15,919 nt of DNA from Gryganskiella cystojenkinii (taxonomy: Eukaryota > Mortierellomycota > Mortierellomycetes > Mortierellales > Mortierellaceae), in assembly GCA_015852425.1 (NCBI GenBank), contig JAAAIG010000271.1, positions 1 through 15,919 of the forward strand, written 5' to 3'. Positions 1-8,400 of this stretch are shown here, in pieces. The position numbers and the translations under genes are program-made. Each line of letters starts with the position of its first letter. Position 1 is the first letter of the stretch. A model generated the notes under the pieces. The model was not told where the DNA came from. It made no database searches and saw only the letters and a program-made list of their open reading frames with translations.

Positions 1-57
1 TCCTGCTCCTCCTGCTCCTCCTGCTCCTCCTGCTCCTCCTGCTCCTCCTGCTCCTGC
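1..57 (-). repeat. 9-bp tandem repeat coding (Ala-Gly-Gly)n
   Basis: On the plus strand tcctgctcc repeats six times without error at 1-54, followed by tgc. In the reading frame of the minus-strand RRM gene this is GCA GGA GGA, giving an Ala-Gly-Gly tract directly after KLKLEE. The array reaches the window edge, so its full length is unknown. A perfect 9-bp array like this is prone to length change between strains. Confidence 0.9.
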
Positions 58-1048
58 TTCCTCCAGCTTCAACTTCTTGGCCGACCGTTTTTGTTCTTTC
101 TTAGCCTTGCGTTCCGCCTTGGATTCCGAGGATTTGGCCTTCTTTTCCTTCTTTTCGGCTTTACGTTTAGCTTTGCGAGCTTCCTTTTTCCGTTTCTCGA
201 GCAAGTACTCGCGCATAGGATCATCGATATCGATCCCTGTATCGTCCACCCCGGATTCCTCACTCGAGTCATCGTCGTCATCGTCTTCTGATTCTGAAAA
301 AAAAGATGATAACAAATAGAAGGAGTAATGAACGAGTTAGTGATGAAGATCAAAACGAACTTATCTGAACTAAAATAAAAAAACAAACATGAAAAGGGCG
401 TGAGTGAAAGGGTTACCTTCAATAGGTTTCGGTACAGCATTGTTAACGGTCTCCTCATCCGGTTCGACTTCGTTTCCTTCCTCATCAAAGACTTTGGGGA
501 CCTTGTAATTCTGTACGTGGTCGACTCGAATCGTCCGGCCGCCGATCTATATTTCAAGAAAAACGTTAATAGGTCAAATTATCAATGGTCATATTTTCTT
601 TGTTGGAATTGTTTCTTGTCTCCAAGGATTTCGTAAAAGAGCATTTTTTTTACCTTGGCACCATTCATGTTATCGACTGCCAAGACGGTGGATCGTTGAT
701 CCACATATTTAAGAAACGCAAAGCCTCGACTCTTGCCCGTTTCCTTGTCTCGAACAAGATTGATCCCGGCGAGCTCGCCAAACTGTGAAAGGACACAGAT
801 GATATCGCCTTCGGTCAGCTCAAAGGGCAAACCACCGACAAAGACATGGGCCGAATCCTTGTATTGGTCGTGCCAGGATCCCGACATTGAATGAGAGGTC
901 GAGAGTTGAGCCTCTCGGGCATTCAACCGTTGGATCTCCTTGACAACGCTAATGAATTTAGAAATGAAATTCGAATTAGCAATACAGATAGCAGAAGTCC
1001 AACAGTTCGGGTCTTCGGGAAAGACGGTCTGACGAATACTTACTTCAT
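1..1048 (-). CDS. IST3: RBMX2/Ist3 (Snu17)-type RRM splicing factor, 3' end cut by window edge
   Basis: Predicted RNA-binding subunit of the RES (retention and splicing) complex, which in yeast joins Ist3/Snu17 with Bud13 and Pml1 on the activated spliceosome in the nucleus. I built four exons: 1044-1048 (only ATGAA), 654-948, 417-546 and 1-293; introns are 95, 107 and 123 nt with GTAAGT, GTAAAA and GTAACC donors and TTAG, ATAG and TCAG acceptors. The joined protein starts MNVVKEIQRLNARE, as RBMX2 homologues do. One RRM covers about residues 36-110: RNP2 VFVGGL at 37-42, RNP1 RGFAFLKY at 76-83, and the family signatures ELTEGDII, DQRSTVLAVDN and GRTIRVDHV. After it come an acidic stretch (about 145-168), a Lys/Glu/Arg-rich helix (about 170-220) and an Ala-Gly-Gly repeat running off the window. 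The family call is strong; the C-terminal end is unknown. Confidence 0.93.
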
Positions 1049-1431
1049 AATGGAGGAGAGAAAGAGAGAGAATGTGTTTGTTTGGAGGTACGAGGGATGG
1101 CGATGTTTGATAATGGCAATGCAGGCGATGCATTTTGGGGCCTGTTTGATTACACGTGACTGAATCTGTCACGTGTCGATTCTTGAGACAATTTTTCTTT
1201 CACACGGTCTGATCCGCACGTTCCTACCTGCCCTCCTGAGACAGGGACGGAAGAAGGATCATGCTGTCGTCATCGTCATTCAACCACCCCTCGCACGTTC
1301 CTCTTTCTTGCACATTTTTTCTTCCGAGCGTTTTTGTAATGGGTTGTTCTTTATGCAATAGGTTTGGATAGGCTATTATTCTAAGAATCCATGGATATCT
1401 AGTATGTGTTTTAGGAAGGTAGTGCAGCGTC
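1049..1431. other. Intergenic: promoter/leader of the RRM gene and 3' flank of the PAQR gene
   Basis: No supportable gene lies here; short open frames on either strand lack known motifs. The part next to 1049 is GA-rich and would be the leader of the minus-strand RRM gene. The right part is the 3' flank of the PAQR gene: on the minus strand AATAAT-like and CATAAA-like sequences (about 1340-1380) could serve as weak poly(A) signals, but no clean AATAAA is seen. The paired CACGTG boxes are listed separately. Confidence 0.6.
1152..1176. promoter_or_regulatory. Inverted pair of CACGTG boxes
   Basis: ACACGTGAC and its exact reverse complement GTCACGTGT flank a 7-nt spacer, so two CACGTG cores sit at 1153-1158 and 1170-1175, 17 bp apart. 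Read outward-in, both match RTCACRTG, the consensus of the yeast Cbf1 site. The site is 104-128 bp upstream of the start codon of the minus-strand RRM gene, a normal distance for a fungal upstream element. Binding by a bHLH (Cbf1/USF-like) factor is inferred from the motif only. Confidence 0.6.
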
Positions 1432-3227
1432 TCACATAGGCTTCAGTCCACCGAACGGTGCAATCCCCTCGAAGCCGGAGGGGCAACCAAACTCGTACCT
1501 CCGCTCCCAGAACCCGACAGCGGCCGTGAAATGGAAGTAGACACCCCCCAAGACACACAAGTGCCAGAGTTGATGCGAGGAACCCAAGTGATCAAACCGT
1601 CCAGGCAAGAGTCTCTCGGGATACTGGTTCGCATAGACAAAGACACCTAGAAGATAAGAACCCATGGACTTGAGCAAAGGTGTGATCCACTCCAGAGTAG
1701 GACCCGCACCCTGGATCAAAGCCAGATGAAATACTGGTAACAAGGCCGAGGCCGCCATCGAGATGAAGAAAGTGATACGAAGCCAGCGTGTCTCTATAAA
1801 ACAGTCGACGCAAAAAAAAGAGGCAGCGAAAAAAAAAAAAAAAAAAAAGACAAAGTTAGAGACAGTTGAGCATCACAAGGAAAAGGTATCTTTTTGTGTT
1901 GTTTTTTTTCTAGACAGGAGAGATGCGTGTGGCCTGAGAAACTGAAGGGTTTTGAATTGAGAGCAACGTGGGGAAAAAGAGATCGAGAAAAGAGGTTCCA
2001 TCGAGTGGGAAGATATTTATCCGTGAGCATCTCAACAAAACGGAAAGGGAGGGAGATAGGAGAAGGAGGAGTCTGAAAATAACAGAAATGAAGCGCTTGA
2101 TGATTTTTTTTGTTGAGTTTGTCCAGAGACACCAAAAAACGAGGGCAAGGGAGGATCAATTTACCTTTCTGATCGAACCAGGACAGCCAAGGCACGACGA
2201 TTCCAGCGACTCCAAACATCGAGGTCGCGAAGATGTACGAGTTTCGGAACATCGCTTCACAGTAAAAGCCATAGTACTCGGTCACAACGACACTCGCCGC
2301 AATCAAGACCGAGATCCCGACATAGTCCAGACAGGCCATGCACTTCATTGTTCCTTCATGCGCAATCTGAGCAAACGTATGCCAGAGCGACGACATCAAC
2401 AGACATTTGTACACGGCCAAGAAGAAGACCATAAATACCAGCTTATCGTAGCCATCTGCGGGGACAAAGGGCAGATTCCGTCCGTTTGTCGAGGGTGAAG
2501 GTGTTGAAAAGTAAGGGTTTTCGCCCGAGAAGAAGTAGATGCCGACGGCGAGGAAATAAAAAAAGCCGATGAGATGGGTCCAGATGTTACCAGACTCGTT
2601 ATGGACATAGAAGATGGACTTGAAGCACTGGGTCTTGGACGACAAGAACCGATACCCAGAGAGAATATACTTGTTTTCTTGCCACTGTTCGGGCAACTCG
2701 TCGAATCTCAACAGACGCTTAGCACCAGCAAGGGCGGCTCGACGGGGGATATCGATCGTATCAATAGTGTAGTCAATGATGGCTCGGCTGTCGACCTTTT
2801 CCAACATACCCATAGCATCATCCATGCGCTCGAACGAGGTCTGCTCCAGTTCGATGTATTTTTCTTCCAGGATCATGATGGCGGTACTGAGTTTGTCTCT
2901 AAGCGTGGACTTTGCTTGGAGGGCCTGTTTGTAGGTGCTATCCATGATCTTGAGTGTGGCTCGGACTTTATCATCGATGGAGGGCATCTCCAGAGTCGCA
3001 TAGGTCTCCTCGAGTTCCCTGAGAGTAGCATCGACCTTTTCGAGTGAGGGAGCCTCGATGGATCGAAGCTTTGACTCAATCTTGTAGAGGAGCGTGTCGA
3101 GCTTGTCAAGGATCGCAGCATCGATGCCCTCGAGGTCCAGTGGAAGCATTGCCGCGGCCTTGACGGCTGCTGCCTGAACGCCTTGTCGGACCGAGCTTGA
3201 ACGGTTACGCTTCTTCAGTTCAGACAT
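1432..3227 (-). CDS. PAQR/IZH (hemolysin III-like) seven-transmembrane protein with long helical N-terminus
   Basis: Member of the progestin/adipoQ receptor family; yeast IZH proteins affect zinc and lipid homeostasis and the animal adiponectin receptors are ceramidase-like. Exons 2165-3227 and 1432-1793, intron 371 nt (donor GTAAAT, acceptor TTTATAG), give 474 residues. All three family motifs are present: E211-x2-N214-x3-H218, S279-x3-H283 with D301, and H428-x3-H432. These supply the expected metal-site histidines. Seven hydrophobic segments lie at about 215-233, 261-285, 296-321, 331-347, 356-380, 388-413 and 427-450. Residues 30-175 are a charged, probably helical extension with an internal repeat; a long N-terminus recalls yeast Izh3, but I cannot assign orthology. 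The junction reads SWFDQK-ETRWLR, which fits the family. Transcription is divergent from the Rtg2-like gene. Confidence 0.92.
1829..1848 (-). repeat. 20-nt poly(T) tract inside the PAQR intron
   Basis: An uninterrupted run of 20 A on the plus strand, i.e. 20 T on the coding strand, starts 35 nt upstream of the intron acceptor. It can act as an extended polypyrimidine tract and is a likely site of length polymorphism or sequencing error. Confidence 0.75.
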
Positions 3228-3833
3228 TGTGTGAAAGTTATGTGTATAGGTGTGTTGGTGATGAGTGGAGAGGAGAGATGGATTGGAAACAGGCCGTGAT
3301 GGCGAAACGAGTTTTTCTGTTTTCTAAAAAAAAAGCGTTGGATCTATGCAAAGGGGAGGAGGGGTTTGTTATGTAATATGAATGCAAAACAACAAGAACA
3401 AAAAAGGGGGAGTGAGTGGACAAACTAACAGTGGAGGGAAGGTGATGTGAAAAGAGAGATTTCAAAGGAGACCGGAAAGGGTGATGTCTATTTGGATGAG
3501 GTGTGTATGGTAGTAGTAGTGTACAGAAAGAAAGAAAAATCGCAATGCAGAAATGAAGTAAAAGAGAAAAAAAAATAAAGGCAATGACAGTTGAAAAGAT
3601 AACGAAAACAGTAGGAGAAAGGAAGTAAGAGGAGGAGGAGGTGACCCGAGGAGGGAGACGGAGAGGAGGGTGGTGGAGAGGGGATGAGAGGAGATGGAAC
3701 AAAGAGATTAAGAGGGACAAGGGACGAAAGAATGGGGGATGAAGACGAGATTCGTATTTATGTTTTTCTTTTTTTTTGGTCGGAAAGCCAAAGACACTCC
3801 AAAAAAAAAAAAAAAAGCAGGCACGCTGAATAG

Positions 3834-3838
3834 CCAAT
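3834..3838 (+). promoter_or_regulatory. CCAAT box
   Basis: AGCCAATC context, 607 bp upstream of the PAQR start and 732 bp upstream of the Rtg2-like start. A match to the core bound by the HAP/NF-Y complex; the motif is short and chance matches are common. Confidence 0.3.
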
Positions 3839-4146
3839 CCGGAGTGAGACCCGTTGCGGTCGCCTTTTTGTCATGAAGGTGGAAGAGGGTTGGCATGGCC
3901 AGAAACACCTTTTGAGGAATAGTCGTTCCCTATCCATTGTCAGTAAACAAACCAAAGCCCACTGACAAATTATCAACATTCCGTCAGCTCACTTTTTTTT
4001 TATTTTTTTGAAAACTCCTTGCCCATTTCGCCCTATGGGCTGCGCTCTTGCTCGCTCTCATCATTATGTGTTCCTTCCAAAGACTCACAAAAACAAAGGT
4101 TTGACAGGGAGATTCAAGAGTGATTTCGGTACTTGTTCAACTACCC

Positions 4147-4151
4147 ATTGG
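4147..4151 (-). promoter_or_regulatory. CCAAT box (minus strand)
   Basis: Reads AGCCAATGG on the minus strand, about 420 bp upstream of the Rtg2-like start codon. The extended context is a good NF-Y-type match, but function is inferred from sequence only. Confidence 0.3.
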
Positions 4152-4519
4152 CTCTCACACGTTCTTTAAGCTCTTTTTCTTTGCCTGCCGTTTCTCATGT
4201 TTGTTGTTTCGCACTTGGATCTTAAAGCAGTCAAAAGATGACCTCTGATCCAACGAGGGACACATGCCAACCACCAAAAAAACCGTAACCTGCATAAGCA
4301 ACGCGCTCCCTTTGTTTTTCTTGGAATTTCTTTTTTTTTCTTGCAAATCATCCCAGTCACGTTTGCGCTCCGACCACCATCGACTCGCTGACCTTCTTCC
4401 CGCCCCCCTTATCGTCATTCCAAAAGTCGTTTTTCTCATGCTCTTCAATATTTGATTGCATCCACTCATCACCCCCACACCCCTCCATTTTCTCCACTTC
4501 CCCCCGCCGCGTTCGTTCC

Positions 4520-4557
4520 AAAAAAGAAAGAAAGAAAGAAAGAAGAAAAAATAATAA
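4520..4557 (+). repeat. AAAG microsatellite / A-rich leader of the Rtg2-like gene
   Basis: About five tandem AAAG units followed by AGAAGAAAAAATAATAA, ending 12 nt before the start codon at 4570. It is probably in the 5' leader. A-rich sequence just upstream of ATG is usual for expressed fungal genes. Confidence 0.6.
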
Positions 4558-4569
4558 TCGCTGTGAGCA

Positions 4570-7197
4570 ATGCCACCCACAGGTTGTTTTGATACCCTGA
4601 GAGGAATATTTTCCACTCCTTCCTCCTCCACCAACCATTCGATTGCTCCCACGACCTCAACTCTCCCAAGCTCAGTCTCGACGTCAAGCTCATCCAATGG
4701 ACTCTCCTCTTCTGGTGTCAATGCGCCTCTGGCGATCGTTGACATGGGCAGCAACGGTATTCGCTTTGGCATCATTGCCTCGTTAGATCGACACCTTCCT
4801 GTCCTGTATGAAGAACGAGCCTCCATCTCCCTTTTTGAAGCCCAGTTTGCTTCCGACGACGGCGACGATAACGACCTCCTCGATGATTTCTCTGCTTTCA
4901 AAAATGCTGCAGCTACTGCTGCTGGATCCACCTCCACCGCCGCTCTCAACAAAAACGGCGGATCGTCGTTCCCACCTTCAATTCTGAATCGGGCGTCGTC
5001 GACCAGCAAGACCACGGTACACCAATCGATTTCAAACTCGGCTACCATCGCTGTTCTGGGAGGCGAGCAGGACGAAATTGAAGAAGATGAAGAGCAGCAA
5101 AGACAGAACGACGATGAGGACCTCGTGGACGATCGCGATTACGGAGACGATGATACCCAGGCAGCTTTGAGACGTACCTTGGTCGCCACAGAGGACAACG
5201 ATATCACGGTTGTTCTCAACCCTACCCTGGGAAAGAATGGTCATGCCAAGGGGCTCTCGATCTCAGGGGGTGGTCCTCCCGAAAGAAGACCGATCAGTGA
5301 CAAGGTCATGGACGAGGTTGTCCGTACTTTTGAACGCTGGCAAGCCCTGTGTCGTCAAGCCAATGTCCAGACCGTCCGCGTCATTGCCACAGAGGCTACA
5401 AGAACCGCTCCTAACTCTCAAGAGTTCCAAGCAAGGATCAAGGCTGCTACGGGCTGGTCTGTCGAGTTGCTGTCCAAGTCTCAAGAAGCCAACATTGGCG
5501 CATTGGGTGTCATGGCCTCCTACCACACGGTCGAGGGTCTCTTCATGGATCTCGGTGGTGGATCCGTCCAATTGAATTATATCATCCGAGGCCCGACCGA
5601 TGGTAAGGGCGAGAGCAGTGCCCATGCTCAGTCATGGCCCTACGGTGCCGCGGCTCTTTCCAAACGTCTCAACTTTTGTGGGTCGGATCAGAAAGCCAGA
5701 CAGGTCATTTACGATGAGATGGTCGAGGCCTTCAAGAACGGTCTGAACGATATTGAGATTGCTCCCCTGGTCCGTCAACGGAATGAACGTGAGGGTGGGT
5801 ACAGGATGTATCTCTCTGGAGGAGGATTTCGCGCCCTCGGCTACCTCTTGATGGCTGAAAAGATGAAAAAGAAAGACGGTACCCGATACCCGATCCCTAT
5901 TATCAATGGATATGTCGCCACTGGCAAGGAACTCGCCAAGATCGTGGCCAAGTATAGAAATTTGTTGCCCGAGGAGGTCGAGACTGCGTTCAGGGTGTCG
6001 AAACGTCGTGCCAAGCTTGTCCCTGCCTGCGCGACCCTGATGGCCGCGGTCATGGAGGTGATTCCGATCAAGGATGTTTTGTTCTCGGAGGGGGGCGTCC
6101 GTCAGGGGGGTTGTTTTGGTATGTTGCCCGTTGAGATCCAGAACCGAGACCCAGCCCTGGAGACGGTCAAGAGTTTTGTTCGAGCCTTTGGCGGTGGTCA
6201 GCCTCCTTTGCAAGAGTCCGATCAACAGACTTTGAGCGCGTTCGTGACCTCGTCGTTGCCTGTCGATTTCGCGAGGTGCTGTGAAGTCGTTCCAGTCGCC
6301 GCCGCCACTACCTCGTCCTCTGCTGCCGCCGATACCGTTGATCAGTCTGCCGTTCAGACGACAAAGAAGAACAAGGTCAAGGGTAAGGACGCCGAGTCGG
6401 ATGAAGGTCTTTCACCCAAGGATGCCGCCGATCTCCAGATCTTTATCGAGAGTCTTCCTCGACTGGTCCCGATTTTGGTACTGGTCATGAACTGTTACAA
6501 CCAACTCCCTAAGGAAGCCCGATCGACCGCGGCTTGGCAACTTTTCTTACCCGGAGGAGCTCTTGCAAACTGTTATGGATTAACTCATGGCGACCGCGCT
6601 ATCTTGGCCACAGTCTTATCCGAGCGTCATGAGGGCGATCTCGCGGACCCGGAGAGTGGCGACGCGATCAAGAAACTTATCCCAGGTGGTAAGATTGCGA
6701 AACAGGCAAGCAAGTACTTGGGCAAGATCTTGGCGCTCGCTGGTCTTTGCTCTCCTTTGCCCGGTATGGCTACTCTGTTGTTGGCCGGTGGCGGAGGCCC
6801 CTCGTCGAAACATGGTGGTCGCATCATCTTTGAGCAGGCACCACCCGAGATTGGCAACGGTGGCCGTCGGAACCGTCGGGACCCTGATCGTACTCGCGTT
6901 GGTGACGAGGATCCTTCCTCAGAGCTTGAGGATGATATCGAGAACGAGGATGAGGAGCATGGAGTGGTGATCTTGCAGGCAGCAAGAACTGCCGAGAACG
7001 TGAACACTCATGGTCAAGTCATTGTCCGGATCGAGAAGGGTCATCCACTGTTGGCGGCGCCGAACGTTCAAGACGCGATCAAGTCCTTGGCTCAGGCCGC
7101 GAAAAAGACACATGGGTTCGGTGGTCCTACCACGGGGCATGGTAAAGGAGCCGAGTTAGGTTATGTTGGCAAGGGCAAGGATGTTAGCTATACTTGA
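4570..7197 (+). CDS. RTG2: Rtg2-like Ppx/GppA-family protein (retrograde regulation protein 2)
   Basis: Single-exon gene for 875 residues. Yeast Rtg2 is a cytosolic member of the actin-like Ppx/GppA ATPase family that relays mitochondrial state to the Rtg1/Rtg3 transcription factors. Visible motifs: phosphate-1 loop IVDMGSNGIRFG (56-67), VRVIATEATR (269-278), phosphate-2 loop LFMDLGGGSVQL (324-335), SGGGFRALGYLL (416-427) and FSEGGVRQGG (505-514) followed by MLPVEIQNRDPAL; the helical Rtg2-type C-terminal domain follows at about 540-720. It is longer than yeast Rtg2 (about 590 residues). The excess is a Ser-rich N-terminus (about 1-50), a largely disordered insert at about 96-240 with an acidic patch (165-197), a small Ala/Ser/Lys insert (575-618) and an extended tail. 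The ATG at 4570 lies in an A-rich context and precedes the first conserved motif by 55 codons. Confidence 0.93.
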   Translation: MPPTGCFDTLRGIFSTPSSSTNHSIAPTTSTLPSSVSTSSSSNGLSSSGVNAPLAIVDMGSNGIRFGIIASLDRHLPVLYEERASISLFEAQFASDDGDDNDLLDDFSAFKNAAATAAGSTSTAALNKNGGSSFPPSILNRASSTSKTTVHQSISNSATIAVLGGEQDEIEEDEEQQRQNDDEDLVDDRDYGDDDTQAALRRTLVATEDNDITVVLNPTLGKNGHAKGLSISGGGPPERRPISDKVMDEVVRTFERWQALCRQANVQTVRVIATEATRTAPNSQEFQARIKAATGWSVELLSKSQEANIGALGVMASYHTVEGLFMDLGGGSVQLNYIIRGPTDGKGESSAHAQSWPYGAAALSKRLNFCGSDQKARQVIYDEMVEAFKNGLNDIEIAPLVRQRNEREGGYRMYLSGGGFRALGYLLMAEKMKKKDGTRYPIPIINGYVATGKELAKIVAKYRNLLPEEVETAFRVSKRRAKLVPACATLMAAVMEVIPIKDVLFSEGGVRQGGCFGMLPVEIQNRDPALETVKSFVRAFGGGQPPLQESDQQTLSAFVTSSLPVDFARCCEVVPVAAATTSSSAAADTVDQSAVQTTKKNKVKGKDAESDEGLSPKDAADLQIFIESLPRLVPILVLVMNCYNQLPKEARSTAAWQLFLPGGALANCYGLTHGDRAILATVLSERHEGDLADPESGDAIKKLIPGGKIAKQASKYLGKILALAGLCSPLPGMATLLLAGGGGPSSKHGGRIIFEQAPPEIGNGGRRNRRDPDRTRVGDEDPSSELEDDIENEDEEHGVVILQAARTAENVNTHGQVIVRIEKGHPLLAAPNVQDAIKSLAQAAKKTHGFGGPTTGHGKGAELGYVGKGKDVSYT

Positions 7198-8400
7198 GTG
7201 AAATCAGACACGTAAAAATGAACACGTTATTATAAAACAACGCCAAAAGTCTTATTGTCTACCTCGTTACCAACTTTTTCGAAATGGCGGCAAAAAAAAC
7301 CGAACTTTGCGTAAGACTACGTCTCTGTTGTGCGCCGAACTCGGATAGCTCGTTCGTGGTTTGTTTGTTTGTTTTCATCATGGTTCTGAAAACTCTGGGT
7401 GGGACCAGAAAAATCCTCTCGTTTTGTCAACAACCCACCACACGCTCGTATCAATGATAACTCGAGTAATCTCGATATGTTTATTGACAAACGCTTTAAC
7501 TAACACCAACACACAAGCAGATTAAACTTTCCCACTTTTTTCGGACGTGTGTCTGATGCTGTCGAGGGGATTGGCTGCAATTCGCCCGAGAAAAAATGAA
7601 AAGGGGGTAGTGGGGAAAGAAAGTGACACCTTTTGTTGATTGTTTTTGTTTTTTGTGCTTCCTTTGATCTTTCTGATAACGTATCTGTGCATCGGCAGAG
7701 CCAATGGTTGTGCTTGTTGTGAGCCATGCAGCAGCCGACGATCGCTTTTGTGTTGGGGAAGAGGGCGGGGGAACTTTTTTCTTTGGTCTGCGCAAAACTG
7801 AAAGAGCTGAGAGAAGAAAAAAAAGAACTCCAAAATGTCGGGTAAGCACGATTGGATTAACAAGCAGAGCAGTAGAGTAAAAGTGGGATTGTGTCAGTAG
7901 TGAGCTATTTTCTATTTTCTCGCGGGGCGAATCGAATACCTTGGGCGAAGAAGAAGAGGAGGAGGAGAGTCAAGGAGAATTTCAGGCCCGAATAAACGGA
8001 AGTAGTTGAGGCAGAAGAAGGAAGAGTTCTGCCTCGATGACTCGTCTCCACCTTTGTCAGAAAGGATTTTTTTTTGATTTGAAACCCGAGATGTGCCTCT
8101 CTGCCCTTTTTATTTTTCAAATCTTTCTCAGTCCCACTCAGACACTGATCGCGAACGGACCAATGGACGTGAATATGACATCAAACAGCAGAAAACACAT
8201 AAATGCGCGGTGGAATTGTTTGATGGAAAACATTTTTCTTCTTCTTCCTTCTTCTTGTTCTTTTGTAAAATATCAAACCCATCATAGACAACACCCGCAA
8301 CTCCCCGCTATTTCAACTAGAATTATCTTTCTCTCTCTCTCTCTTTCTCTTTCTGTAATTCGTTATTTGTAACAACACCTATTCACCTCTACTTATTACC
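7198..8400. other. Intergenic: 3' flank of the Rtg2-like gene and upstream region of GIG1
   Basis: A 1203-bp stretch with no convincing gene. Open frames on either strand give Lys/Ser/Phe-rich peptides without motifs, and I see no tRNA B-box pattern. CCAAT boxes appear at 7701-7705 and 8160-8164 (plus) and as ATTGG at 7570-7574 and 7851-7855. A TATTATAAAA element is near 7229. Purine-rich (about 7945-7980) and then pyrimidine-rich sequence leads to the GIG1 start. I see no clean AATAAA soon after the Rtg2-like stop codon. Confidence 0.55.
8327..8354 (+). promoter_or_regulatory. CT-rich tract upstream of the GIG1 start
   Basis: A (CT)n run interrupted by TTT, located 47-74 bp before the ATG at 8401. 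Pyrimidine tracts at this distance commonly mark the transcription-start zone of fungal genes. Here that is an inference from position and composition. Confidence 0.4.

Larger units (their letters stand above)
3228..4569. promoter_or_regulatory. Divergent promoter region between the PAQR and Rtg2-like genes
   Basis: A 1342-bp stretch without a supportable gene. The half near the PAQR gene is strongly purine-rich on the plus strand (GGAGG, GAGAA), hence pyrimidine-rich in the PAQR leader. CCAAT boxes occur at 3834-3838 (plus) and 4147-4151 (as ATTGG, minus), candidates for a Hap/NF-Y-type factor. Poly(A) runs lie near 3801-3816. The part before 4570 is C/T-rich and ends in an AAAG microsatellite. 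Open frames on the minus strand here encode only Ser/Pro/Phe-rich low-complexity peptides. Promoter assignment rests on position and motifs only. Confidence 0.6.

Noticed and set aside
1968..3047. Plus-strand open frames opposite the PAQR gene
   Set aside because: They mirror the well-supported PAQR exon; the translated peptides show no domain and the minus strand has all family motifs.
3238..3837. 199-codon minus-strand open frame upstream of the PAQR gene
   Set aside because: Composition-driven (Ser/Pro/Phe/His from a pyrimidine-rich leader), no motif, ends just before the PAQR start.
4155..5048. 297-codon open frame on the minus strand across the promoter and 5' part of the Rtg2-like gene
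   Set aside because: It is antisense to conserved Rtg2 coding sequence, its product is low-complexity (Phe run, Arg/Lys tail) and it has no recognisable motif.
7284..7457. 57-codon plus-strand frame beginning MAAKKTELC after the Rtg2-like gene
   Set aside because: An A-rich ATG context and a GTAAGA inside made a small spliced gene conceivable, but no acceptor and second exon with recognisable sequence could be found.
7835..7900. ATGTCGGGTAAGC, resembling a short first exon with splice donor as in histone or ribosomal genes
   Set aside because: No downstream segment gives a histone, ribosomal or other known protein in a consistent frame.
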